From assembly GCA_963607765.1 (NCBI GenBank), contig CAVDDT010000005.1:4227-68226 (forward strand): 64,000 nucleotides of DNA, in the 5' to 3' direction. Positions 15,533-23,582 of the stretch are shown piece after piece. A program made the position numbers and the translations under genes. Below the pieces are notes generated by a model. It worked only from the letters and a program-made list of their open reading frames with translations. It was not told where the DNA came from and did not search any database. Each line of letters starts with the position of its first letter. The first letter of the stretch is position 1. The stretch is from Colivicinus sp963607765 (GTDB lineage Bacteria; Bacillota_I; Bacilli_A; Erysipelotrichales; Erysipelotrichaceae).

Positions 15533-15757
15533 ATATCGTTGAAGAGGAATAGTACTTATTGAAGTTCTATATAGCGAGTTTGGTTGGTGCAAGCAAACAA
15601 GAAATAGATAAGGAAGCGCTCCTTGGAGGTGTTGTCTTGAATTTAGTAGGGACAATCGTTAACCGGCGTTAAGGTAGAGGTGGTCTAATTATTGTTAGGC
15701 AAATAAAGTGGTACCGCGATTATAAGTCGTCTTTATGAATTAAGACGGCTTTTTTGT
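15533..15757 (+). promoter_or_regulatory. T-box riboswitch leader
   Basis: The conserved T-box AAAGTGGTACCGCG is at 15705-15718, followed by a terminator stem AAGTCGTCTT/AAGACGGCTT with a T-run at 15750-15755. The 5' part shows an AGTA motif in stem I and a distal hairpin with GGTGCAAGC. Pairing CTTAT with ATAAG puts the sequence GAAGCGCT opposite AGTA in the specifier loop; compared with known leaders (GAA, one base, codon) this suggests CGC (Arg), with GCG (Ala) as the alternative. Uncharged tRNA would switch on the downstream amino-acid importer. Confidence 0.92.
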
Positions 15758-15783
15758 TTATATAGCCGTCAAGGAGGAAAAAT

Positions 15784-16578
15784 ATGAAAAAACTATTATC
15801 TTTATTGGCTGTTGTTTTGATGGCTTTATCTCTTGTTGCTTGTTCAAAGAGTGAAGAAACTGCAGATGATTCAAGTACTGATTCTGATACGGTTACTATT
15901 ACTGTTGGTATGTCTCCAGACTATCCACCATATGAATCATTGGATACTAATGGCAATCTAGTTGGTTTTGAGGTTGAAATGTTAAATGAGATGGAAACAT
16001 TATTATCACAATCCGAAGGTATGACTTACAAGTTCGATATTGTTCAAATGAGTTTTGATAATATCATCACTCAAATTCAAGGAAAGCAATTAAATATTGG
16101 TGTTTCTGGTTTTACTTGGAGTGAAGATAGAGTGGGCGCTGTAGCTTTCTCAGAACCATACGCAAACTCTAAACAAGTTATGTTGGTTTTAGCCGATAGC
16201 ACTTATACAAGTTCTGATGATCTACAAGGTCAACCTATAGCTGGTCAAACTGGTACAACTGGTTATAGTGTGGCTGTTGACACATTTGGTGAAGAAAATG
16301 TTACTTCTGTACAAAATCTATTAGATATGATTCCTGGCCTTGATTCTCACCAATATGAAGCTATCGTTACTGATTCAGGTGTCGCTGAAAATTATGCTGC
16401 TACCGGTAACTATAAAGTTCTTGATGAATCTTTAGTTGATGAACAAAACTATATTGTTGTTGATATTGATGATGAAGATACTCTAGCTATTATAAATAAG
16501 GGCATCGAATTATTTATGGCTAGCGATAAGTATGGCGAGCTTTGTGAGACTTACGGCTTATCTAAAATAGAAGGATAA
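15784..16578 (+). CDS. Amino-acid ABC transporter, substrate-binding lipoprotein
   Basis: A type II lipoprotein signal (KKLLSLLAVVLMALSLVACS) is followed by an acidic linker and a family 3 solute-binding domain: VTVGMSPDYPPYE, GFEVEMLNEM, FDNIITQIQGKQLNIGVSGFTWSEDR and VADSGVAENY-like residues near the end. It is anchored outside the membrane and delivers a polar amino acid to the permease. AGGAGG lies before the ATG. The T-box leader predicts induction when one tRNA species is uncharged; the specifier reading suggests arginine, which suits this family but is not proven. Confidence 0.93.
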   Translation: MKKLLSLLAVVLMALSLVACSKSEETADDSSTDSDTVTITVGMSPDYPPYESLDTNGNLVGFEVEMLNEMETLLSQSEGMTYKFDIVQMSFDNIITQIQGKQLNIGVSGFTWSEDRVGAVAFSEPYANSKQVMLVLADSTYTSSDDLQGQPIAGQTGTTGYSVAVDTFGEENVTSVQNLLDMIPGLDSHQYEAIVTDSGVAENYAATGNYKVLDESLVDEQNYIVVDIDDEDTLAIINKGIELFMASDKYGELCETYGLSKIEG

Positions 16579-16594
16579 TTAAAAGAGGGGTAGT

Positions 16595-17278
16595 ATGTTT
16601 GCTGCTTTTGATAAAGTATTTACTGCAGAAAATTTATTATATCTATTAAAGGGAACAGGATATTCCATAGGGATTGCAACTCTATCCCTTTTCTTTGGTT
16701 TGATGCTTGGCATAATTGGTGCTAGCGGTAAAAGAAGTAAGAATATTATAGCTAAGGGAATAGCTAATATTTATGTAGAAGTAATTCGTGGCACACCTCT
16801 TCTTCTTCAAATATTAATTATTTTCTCTGTTATTCCTTCTTTGTATACAGCTATTACAGGCAATATTTTAAGGATTAATACTTATTTAATTGGCGTTATA
16901 GCTATGTCAATTAATTCTGGTGCTTATCAAACTGAGCTCATTAGATCAGGTATTAACGCGATAGATAAAGGACAAATGGAGGCTTGTGAAACATTAGGAC
17001 TTACTCATTTTCAAGCTATGAAGCTCGTTATATTGCCTCAAGCTTTCAAACACATTGTTCCGCCACTTATTAGTGAACTGATAACTTTAATTAAAGATAC
17101 TTCTCTTATTAGTACAATTGGTGCGGTAGAACTATTAAAAGGCGCACAAATCATTGGTGCTAATTATTATGATGTAATGAGCCCATATTTGATTGCAGCT
17201 TGTTATTATTTGATAGTGACAATTGCGATTTCTTTTGTTGGCAAGAAAATAGAAAAGAGGTTAGCTTTAAGTGATTAA
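16595..17278 (+). CDS. Amino-acid ABC transporter, permease
   Basis: A HisM/GlnP-type permease of 227 residues with five membrane helices. The family loop is seen as YVEVIRGTPLLLQILIIF, and the EAA loop that contacts the ATPase reads EACETLGLTHFQAMKLVILPQAFKHIVPPLISE. It is probably a homodimer since only one permease gene is present. AGAGGGG precedes the ATG. The stop overlaps the start of the ATPase gene. Confidence 0.94.
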   Translation: MFAAFDKVFTAENLLYLLKGTGYSIGIATLSLFFGLMLGIIGASGKRSKNIIAKGIANIYVEVIRGTPLLLQILIIFSVIPSLYTAITGNILRINTYLIGVIAMSINSGAYQTELIRSGINAIDKGQMEACETLGLTHFQAMKLVILPQAFKHIVPPLISELITLIKDTSLISTIGAVELLKGAQIIGANYYDVMSPYLIAACYYLIVTIAISFVGKKIEKRLALSD

Positions 17279-18017
17279 GGTTGAAAATATCACCAAGACT
17301 TTCCAAGGTACTGGTAAAAAAGATAATTTAACTGCTGTTAATAATGTTTCTTTAGAAGTTAATAAGGGAGAGATTGTTTGTCTAATTGGGCCAAGTGGTT
17401 CTGGCAAATCGACATTAATTAGATGCATAGAGGGACTTGAAATTCCTGAAAGTGGAAATATTTATATTGAGGGAGAAAGGCTTGATACAAGTAAGCCGAA
17501 TGAATTTAAACGCATAAGAAGCAAGATGGGTTTTGTATTTCAACATTTCAATTTGTTCCCTAATATGAGTGTAATTGATAATCTTACTTTAGCTTTAATT
17601 AATGTGCTTAAGATGGATAAAACAGAAGCTGAAAATAAGGCTATGAGTTTGCTTGATAGAGTTGGTCTAGCCGATAAAAGAGATGAGTACCCAAACAATT
17701 TATCAGGTGGACAAAAACAAAGGGTAGCTATTGCCAGAGCGTTATGTTTGAATCCAGATATTATGTTGTTTGATGAGCCGACAAGTGCCCTTGATCCAGA
17801 AATGGTTATTGAAGTTCTAGAAGTAATGAAAGAGCTGGCGAAAGAGGGTATGACAATGATTATTGTTACCCATGAAATGGGCTTTTGCAAGACAGTAGCT
17901 AATCGTATTATTTTCCTTGAGGGTGGCAAGATAATCGAAGAAAATAATGCAAAGGATTTCTTTGAAAATCCAAAGAGTGATAGAGCTAAGATGTTCTTAA
18001 GTAAAGTTATGTATTAA
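17271..18017 (+). CDS. Amino-acid ABC transporter, ATP-binding protein
   Basis: A GlnQ/HisP-type ATPase of 248 residues. Walker A is GPSGSGKST, the Q loop is FVFQHFNLFPNM, the ABC signature is LSGGQKQRVAIARAL, Walker B is IMLFDEPTSALDPEM and the switch His is in VTHEMGF. The start codon is GTG 17271, eight bases inside the permease gene, with AGAGG upstream. It is the last gene of the T-box operon and is followed by a terminator. Confidence 0.96.
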   Translation: MIKVENITKTFQGTGKKDNLTAVNNVSLEVNKGEIVCLIGPSGSGKSTLIRCIEGLEIPESGNIYIEGERLDTSKPNEFKRIRSKMGFVFQHFNLFPNMSVIDNLTLALINVLKMDKTEAENKAMSLLDRVGLADKRDEYPNNLSGGQKQRVAIARALCLNPDIMLFDEPTSALDPEMVIEVLEVMKELAKEGMTMIIVTHEMGFCKTVANRIIFLEGGKIIEENNAKDFFENPKSDRAKMFLSKVMY

Positions 18018-18042
18018 GCAATCTATAATGATTGCTTTTTTA
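18016..18042 (+). terminator. Terminator of amino-acid ABC operon
   Basis: AAGCAATC pairs with GATTGCTT around TATAAT, followed by a T-run. The stem starts in the stop codon. Confidence 0.85.
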
Positions 18043-18052
18043 TTGAATACAA

Positions 18053-18076
18053 GAAAAAAAGTCCTTTCGGACTTTA
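18053..18076 (-). terminator. Terminator of the tRNA cluster
   Basis: On the minus strand AAAGTCC and GGACTTT form a stem with a GAAA loop followed by a T-run (the A-run at 18053-18060 on the plus strand). It lies ten bases beyond the last tRNA gene. Confidence 0.85.
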
Positions 18077-18085
18077 CATTTCAAA

Positions 18086-18161
18086 TGGTGGTTCCGGCCA
18101 GAATTGAACTGGCGACACAAGGATTTTCAGTCCTTTGCTCTACCAACTGAGCTACAGAACC
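18086..18161 (-). tRNA. tRNA-Phe (GAA)
   Basis: A full cloverleaf with acceptor GGTTCTG/CGGAACC and anticodon loop CTGAAAA. The discriminator is A and the CCA end is encoded. It is the last gene of the nine-tRNA cluster. Confidence 0.97.
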
Positions 18162-18163
18162 AT

Positions 18164-18240
18164 TGGTTGCGAGGGAAGGATTTGAACCAACGACCTCCGG
18201 GTTATGGGCCCGACGAGCTACCAGGCTGCTCTACCTCGCG
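18164..18240 (-). tRNA. Initiator tRNA-fMet (CAT)
   Basis: The anticodon loop is CCCATAA. The acceptor begins CGCGAGG and ends CCTCGCA, so position 1-72 is an unpaired C-A, the mark of initiator tRNA. The three G-C pairs next to the anticodon loop (GGG/CCC) agree. CCA is encoded. Confidence 0.96.
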
Positions 18241-18311
18241 ATATGTCTTACCTATATTAACAAATATAAATAAGTTAATCTACTAATTACCGCCTGGGTA
18301 AATAAAATTGA

Positions 18312-18402
18312 TGGCGGAGGAACTGGGATTCGAACCCAGGCGCCGGTTTCCCGACCTACCGGTTTTCAAGACCGGACCCTTCAACCACTTGGGTATTCCT
18401 CC
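18312..18402 (-). tRNA. tRNA-Ser (TGA)
   Basis: A class II tRNA with a long variable arm. The acceptor is GGAGGAA, the anticodon loop is CTTGAAA with anticodon TGA, the discriminator is G and CCA is encoded. Confidence 0.95.
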
Positions 18403-18416
18403 ATATAAGTTTTAAT

Positions 18417-18493
18417 TGGTGGACCCTGTAGGACTCGAACCTACGACCACCCGGTTATGAGCCGGAAGCTCTGACCAACTGAGCTAAGGGTCC
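18417..18493 (-). tRNA. tRNA-Ile2 (CAT, probably lysidine-modified)
   Basis: The anticodon loop is CTCATAA. The acceptor GGACCCT and the overall sequence resemble the Ile2 tRNA of Bacillus (GGACCTTTAGCTCAG...), and the cluster has a separate elongator Met and an initiator, so this third CAT tRNA is best read as Ile2, which needs TilS to read AUA. Met cannot be strictly excluded. Confidence 0.8.
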
Positions 18494-18499
18494 TTTAAT

Positions 18500-18576
18500 T
18501 GGTGGCGAGGGTGGGACTCGAACCCACGACCTACCGGGTATGAACCGATTGCTCTAGCCAACTAAGCTACCTAGCC
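18500..18576 (-). tRNA. Elongator tRNA-Met (CAT)
   Basis: The anticodon loop is TTCATAC with stem ATCGG/CCGGT, as in Bacillus elongator Met. The acceptor GGCTAGG/CCTCGCC has a T-C mismatch at position 4-69. CCA is encoded. Confidence 0.9.
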
Positions 18577-18589
18577 ATTAGATAAAAAA

Positions 18590-18666
18590 TGGTCGGGATG
18601 ACAGGATTTGAACCTGCGACAACTTGATCCCAAATCAAGTACTCTACCAAGCTGAGCTACATCCCG
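18590..18666 (-). tRNA. tRNA-Pro (TGG)
   Basis: Acceptor CGGGATG/CATCCCG with anticodon loop TTTGGGA. The discriminator is A and CCA is encoded. Confidence 0.96.
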
Positions 18667-18684
18667 ATGTACAGTAATCAAATT

Positions 18685-18761
18685 TGGCGCGCCCAGTAGG
18701 ACTTGAACCCGCAACCTTTTGATCCGTAGTCAAACGCTCTATCCAGTTGAGCTATGGGCGC
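18685..18761 (-). tRNA. tRNA-Arg (ACG)
   Basis: Acceptor GCGCCCA/TGGGCGC with anticodon loop CTACGGA. The discriminator is G and CCA is encoded. The A at position 34 should be edited to inosine to read CGN codons. Confidence 0.95.
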
Positions 18762-18769
18762 CTAATAAG

Positions 18770-18855
18770 TGGTGGGGATGGAGGGAGTTGAACCCTCACA
18801 GTATTGCTACCAAGGGATTTTAAGTCCCTCGCGTCTACCATTCCGCCACATCCCC
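18770..18855 (-). tRNA. tRNA-Leu (TAA)
   Basis: A class II tRNA with acceptor GGGGATG/CATCCCC and anticodon loop CTTAAAA. The discriminator is A and CCA is encoded. Confidence 0.96.
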
Positions 18856-18859
18856 ACTT

Positions 18860-18933
18860 TGGAGGTTCCTGCCAGATTCGAACCGGCGATCACAGAGTTG
18901 CAGTCTATTGCCTTACCACTTGGCTAAGGAACC
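18860..18933 (-). tRNA. tRNA-Cys (GCA)
   Basis: Acceptor GGTTCCT/AGGAACC with anticodon loop CTGCAAC. The discriminator is T, an identity element for CysRS, and CCA is encoded. It is the first gene transcribed in the cluster. Confidence 0.96.
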
Positions 18934-18954
18934 ACTTCATCACTGCGCCTTATT

Positions 18955-18983
18955 ATCATACTAAAAACTTTTTTAAATTGCAA
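18955..18983 (-). promoter_or_regulatory. Promoter of the tRNA cluster
   Basis: On the minus strand TTGCAA and TATGAT are separated by 17 bases. The sequence from the -10 onward, TATGATAATAAGGC, is identical to that before tRNA-Leu at 62735-62748. The GGC between -10 and start is typical of promoters under stringent control. Confidence 0.75.
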
Positions 18984-19051
18984 TATCTAACTTGTGTAAA
19001 AGCGCAAAAAACTTATATAATTTATTTATATGTTGGTAAAAAGGGGTTTTT

Positions 19052-22000
19052 ATGGCTACTAAATCTAAAAATACAGTGAAAAAAACTGTTGATTCTAAAA
19101 AGAAAAATACTTCAATAAAGAAAACTACTGTTTCTGATGAAATCAAAAAAACAAAAAAGGCAATTGCTGATACAAACAAAGATATTGCTTCTTTAAACAA
19201 AGAAAGAGAAAAGATTACTAGACTTCATAATACTAAAGTTTCTAAGACTAGGGAAAATCATAGTAAGGCTGTTTCTAACTTGAGTGTTGAAAAAGAAAAT
19301 ATTATAAATGATATAAAGGCAGTTGAAAACAATATTGATTCTAATAATAAGAAACATGAAATAAATTTAAAGACAGTTGAAGCTAAAAAGAATAAAGTAA
19401 AAAAAGACATTGTTAATTTAGTTAATGATGAGCTTTCTTCTAGCCAAGCCAATAATGAAAAAGAAAAAACTTCTTATCAAGATAAATTGAATGAGTATCG
19501 TTCTTTAAAGAAGGCTCAAACTGATGAATATAATAAAAATATTAAGGATTTAAGTTCAAAGAGTAATGAAGAAATTTCTAAGATTAAATCTAAAAAGAAA
19601 GATTTGGAAAATGAAATTTCTTCTGTTAAGGCTGATAGTGAAAAACAAATCGATGAGTTAAATGAAGAAATTTCTAATTTAAACATTAAAAATGTAGATG
19701 ATTTAAAACAAGCTGATTCTTCCAATAAACAAATAGAGAAAAACGAAACTGTTAAATCTAGAAAAAGTGTAGCAGATAAAGAAGCTGAACTTGATGATTT
19801 AAAAGTTAAACTTGAGGAATTAAATTACCAAAAGGAAAAAGTTTCTAAAGAAAACGAGAATTTAAAAGCTCAATGTGATGCTGAATATAATCTTTTGCTT
19901 TCAAAAAATGATGCAGAAATCAAAAATCTTAATTATGAAAATGACAATTTAAGAAATGATTTAGCTTTAAAGAAAGAAGAAGAAAACAGTAAGTCTATTA
20001 AAAATGATGAAGAGTATAAGAAACTTCTTTCGGAAGTTGAATCATATTCTAAGTTATATAGCGAAGATGAAAATGCTTCTTATGCTAAAATTAGCGATAA
20101 ATTGAATTCAAAAGATTCCGAATACAAAAATAAGTTTTCTGCTTTCATCGATAAATTGGATGAAACTTTAAATCTTGAGAAACAAGCTCAGGCTAAACAA
20201 ATTGATAATTTAAAATATCGTTTAAGCCAAGAAAAAGAGGAATTTGACAAGCGTAAACTATATTTAATTGATAGATATAATGATAATGAAGCTGAATATA
20301 AGAAGACTATCACCAGTCTTACTAATGATAATTTGGAACTTGAAAGCAAATTAAATGAGCTTAAAAAATCTTATAGCGCTAAAATCGATGAATTAAAGTC
20401 TAATATTGAATCAATCAAGAAAGAAAATGAAAAGCCTCTTGAAGAAAAAGAAAACGAACTTAAAGAAAAGCTTGTTCTTATTGAAAAAGATAAGAATGAT
20501 CAAATTTCTAAGATTGAAGATGAAAAGGCTGTTGTTAATAACGAAATTGACAACGTTAATGTCTTAATCGAAAAATTAAAAGATGAGATTAAGGAATATA
20601 CTAAGAAGTCTTCAGAAAACAAAGAAAAGGCTATTAGTAAGCACAATGAAACCATTGCTTTATTAAAAGATAAGATTGATGCTAGTAAAGCTGATTTAGA
20701 GAAGTTTAATAAAGAGGTTGTTTTATTAAATAGTGATGAACATCAAAAGAAATTAAGCGAGATTGAGAATAAGAAAAATTCTTTAAAAGAAAATCATGAA
20801 AAAATATTGTCTTCAATTGAAAAAGAATTTAATGAAAAATGTGCCTCTTTAGAAGATAAATATAACCAAGATATTAATGAAGCTACAAGCCAACATGAAA
20901 AGGATTTAGATAGTTTGAAAGCTGAACATGAGAAGAATGTCGCTTCTTATGAAAAACAAGCTGATGAACAAAGAAAAGTATTTGAACAACAAAAAGGCAT
21001 TGTTAATAACCAACTTCTAACTCTTAAGGAAAATAGTGATACTCAAATTGCTCGTCTTCAAAAGGAAAGAAGTGAGCTTTTGTGCAAAATTCAAGAATTA
21101 AAAGATGAGCTTAATATGCAAGAAGATTCATATAATGTTTCAAAGAAAAATCTTGAGGATGAACATCAAGCTAGTTTAGATAAATTAGATAAGGAATTTA
21201 ATGATTCTGTAAGTGACTGTGAAAACAAGTTCAATGTTAATAAAGAATCTATCGAAAATGAAATAGTTTCTCTTAAAGAAGTTCTTGAAAATAAAAAGAG
21301 CGAGTATGCTAGAAAATTAAATGAATTTGAAGTTGAAAAGAAGACTATTGAAGATGAATATGATGTCTTAAATAGCCAAAATAATTTAGCTATACAAAGC
21401 GCTAATGAAGAACTTGAAAATGCTAATAACGAATACGCTAGTGCTAAGAGTAATTATGATACTGAGTATAAGCAATTAAATGATGAATTAGCTTTGAAAC
21501 AAAGTGAACTTAATGCTTATAAGAAAAATCTTAATGACTTAGTAAATTCTAAAAAAGAAGAGGTTAAAAATAAGATTGCTGAAGTATCAACTTCTTTTGC
21601 TAGTAGATTGAATGATAAGAAGGCTCAATATAAGGAAAAACAAGATGCTCTTAAGAGTGCATATGATAGTGAAATAAATCAAAAGAAAAATGAACTTGAG
21701 AATGCTAAAAGCGAGTATGATAGGACTGTTGAGCTTACTAAGAATCTTGTTAGTAAGAAAGAAAAAGACTATTCTAATGCTTATAATAGTCAATTAGAAA
21801 AGACTAATGAAATTTCTAAATTGTTTAGTGAACTAAATAGCGAGAATGCCTTGAAGCGTAGCAATTGGGAAAGTGAGCTAAAAACAAGCAAAGAAAACTT
21901 CAATAGTGATATCGAAAAGCTTAAAGCTGCTTATTTAAATGATTTAGAGGATAAAAAAGCATCATATGATGAGAAACTTCTTGATTTAAATAATGTAAAA

Positions 22001-22975
22001 TCTAATCTAAAACAAGAGATTTCTAGCTTACAAAAGGATCTTGCTGATAGTCAAGACAAATTTACTAAATATAAAGATGAAAAGGCACAAGAGCTTAAGA
22101 AACTTAAAGAGGATACTAATACTTATTTGAATGATATCAATAAGAAGCTCGCTTCATTAGCTAATAAACAAAACGAGTTAACTAATACTCATGCTTCTAG
22201 AATGCATGACATGAAAAAGCAAATTAGTAAAATCGTTCAAGGCTTTGATGAACTTGAGAAGATTAAACCTTTCACTTTAAAACAATCTGAACAGGATGAG
22301 GATGATTCTTTATTAAAATTAGCTGAGGATTTTAAGACTAATATGGCTGATTTAGAGAATGAACATAAGAGCATTCTTGAAAAACTAAAATCTGATAAGA
22401 ATGTGATTTTAGAAAAGATTAGTAAAGAATATGAAGAGATTGTTTCTCAAACAGGCAGTTTTAAGAATAGTTATGATAATGATGTTAAGGAATTATCTGA
22501 TACATATGATAAATTGATTGCTGATGAAAAAGCTAAACAAGAATCACTTAACAATGAAATAAGCATTGATAAAAATAAGACTAGTGAAGCTTATAGCAAT
22601 TATGCTACTGCCTTAAATGTAGCAAGTAATGATTATAAAAAGACCAAGAATGCTTTAGCGTTAGATAATTCTTCTAAGCAAGAAGCTCTTGACAGTTACT
22701 ATAATAATGAAATTAATAAGGCTAATAAGGATATTGATTCTTTAAATGATGCAAAGGATTCTTTAGAAAATAGTAATTTAAAGATTAAAGAAGCATATGA
22801 TGTTTTAGATAATTCTTTAAGTGAAAAGCGTATTGCTTTAAAAGAGTTGTTTAATACTAAATTAAATGAGATTAATGCTCATTATGAAATGCTTGTTGAA
22901 GAAAGAAAGAAACAAAACAGCCAATCTAATATTCTAAATGATGAAGTTGTTGATTGTTTTAAGAAAACAAAGTAA
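19052..22975 (+). CDS. Very long coiled-coil protein of unknown function
   Basis: The 1307-residue product is almost wholly Lys/Glu/Asp/Asn/Ser-rich helix with heptad spacing and is predicted to form coiled coil from about residue 25 to 1300. The N-terminus is basic and rich in Thr/Lys (MATKSKNTVKKTVDSKKKN). No Walker motif, hinge, signal peptide or membrane segment is seen, so it is not an SMC or a surface protein by the usual criteria. A TATAAT at 19015 and AAGGGG before the ATG give a normal promoter and ribosome site. The stop overlaps the next ATG as TAATG. A cytoskeletal or scaffold role is a guess. Confidence 0.85.
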   Translation: MATKSKNTVKKTVDSKKKNTSIKKTTVSDEIKKTKKAIADTNKDIASLNKEREKITRLHNTKVSKTRENHSKAVSNLSVEKENIINDIKAVENNIDSNNKKHEINLKTVEAKKNKVKKDIVNLVNDELSSSQANNEKEKTSYQDKLNEYRSLKKAQTDEYNKNIKDLSSKSNEEISKIKSKKKDLENEISSVKADSEKQIDELNEEISNLNIKNVDDLKQADSSNKQIEKNETVKSRKSVADKEAELDDLKVKLEELNYQKEKVSKENENLKAQCDAEYNLLLSKNDAEIKNLNYENDNLRNDLALKKEEENSKSIKNDEEYKKLLSEVESYSKLYSEDENASYAKISDKLNSKDSEYKNKFSAFIDKLDETLNLEKQAQAKQIDNLKYRLSQEKEEFDKRKLYLIDRYNDNEAEYKKTITSLTNDNLELESKLNELKKSYSAKIDELKSNIESIKKENEKPLEEKENELKEKLVLIEKDKNDQISKIEDEKAVVNNEIDNVNVLIEKLKDEIKEYTKKSSENKEKAISKHNETIALLKDKIDASKADLEKFNKEVVLLNSDEHQKKLSEIENKKNSLKENHEKILSSIEKEFNEKCASLEDKYNQDINEATSQHEKDLDSLKAEHEKNVASYEKQADEQRKVFEQQKGIVNNQLLTLKENSDTQIARLQKERSELLCKIQELKDELNMQEDSYNVSKKNLEDEHQASLDKLDKEFNDSVSDCENKFNVNKESIENEIVSLKEVLENKKSEYARKLNEFEVEKKTIEDEYDVLNSQNNLAIQSANEELENANNEYASAKSNYDTEYKQLNDELALKQSELNAYKKNLNDLVNSKKEEVKNKIAEVSTSFASRLNDKKAQYKEKQDALKSAYDSEINQKKNELENAKSEYDRTVELTKNLVSKKEKDYSNAYNSQLEKTNEISKLFSELNSENALKRSNWESELKTSKENFNSDIEKLKAAYLNDLEDKKASYDEKLLDLNNVKSNLKQEISSLQKDLADSQDKFTKYKDEKAQELKKLKEDTNTYLNDINKKLASLANKQNELTNTHASRMHDMKKQISKIVQGFDELEKIKPFTLKQSEQDEDDSLLKLAEDFKTNMADLENEHKSILEKLKSDKNVILEKISKEYEEIVSQTGSFKNSYDNDVKELSDTYDKLIADEKAKQESLNNEISIDKNKTSEAYSNYATALNVASNDYKKTKNALALDNSSKQEALDSYYNNEINKANKDIDSLNDAKDSLENSNLKIKEAYDVLDNSLSEKRIALKELFNTKLNEINAHYEMLVEERKKQNSQSNILNDEVVDCFKKTK

Positions 22976-23574
22976 TGTCGTTATTGTTTATATTAGAAAT
23001 AATTGGCACCATTGCTTTTTCTATTTCTGGTTCGCTAGTTGCAATCAAAAGTAAGATGGATATCTTCGGAGTCATTATGCTTGGCCTTACTACAGCTGTA
23101 GGTGGCGGCATTTTAAGAGATGTAATTTTAGGTGTAATACCTCCAAGCATTTTTGATAATCCGATTTTCATTATTGTCTCAATCGTTGTTTCACTAATTG
23201 TCTTTGTTCCAAGAGTAAGAGAATATCTTGTTAAACTTGATGTTTTAATTCAAATAATGGATGCTATTGGATTAGCTATTTTTGCGGTAATAGGAACTGA
23301 AACCTCGTTAAGTTACAATAATCTTCTATTATCATTATTTGCTGGCACTTTAACTGGCGTTGGCGGTGGTGTAATGAGGGATGTTTTTGCTGGAACAAAA
23401 CTATATATTTTTACCAAACATTTCTATGCTTGCGCGGCTATTATTGGATCTCTTATTTCTTTTTATCTATTTAAGATAGATGAAAATTTAGCTATCATCG
23501 TTGGCTTTATGATTATTTTTTCACTTCGAATGTTAGCTTATAAATATAAATGGAATTTGCCTAAGGCAAAATAG
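22975..23574 (+). CDS. TRIC/UPF0126-family membrane channel protein
   Basis: Seven predicted membrane helices in 199 residues arranged as two homologous halves. Each half has a Gly-rich turn, GGGILRDVILG and GGGVMRDVFAG, the signature of the UPF0126 (YicG/TRIC) family of trimeric cation channels and possible glycine transporters. The start shares a base with the stop of the coiled-coil gene, so the two are translated together. Substrate cannot be assigned. Confidence 0.88.
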   Translation: MSLLFILEIIGTIAFSISGSLVAIKSKMDIFGVIMLGLTTAVGGGILRDVILGVIPPSIFDNPIFIIVSIVVSLIVFVPRVREYLVKLDVLIQIMDAIGLAIFAVIGTETSLSYNNLLLSLFAGTLTGVGGGVMRDVFAGTKLYIFTKHFYACAAIIGSLISFYLFKIDENLAIIVGFMIIFSLRMLAYKYKWNLPKAK

Positions 23575-23582
23575 GGGGACAT

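Noticed and set aside
18104..18286. ORF of 60 residues across tRNA genes
   Set aside because: It is the complement of tRNA-Phe and tRNA-fMet; open frame by chance in structural RNA genes.
18804..19079. ORF of 91 residues at the tRNA cluster end
   Set aside because: It lies over tRNA-Leu, tRNA-Cys, their promoter and the start of the coiled-coil gene in another frame.
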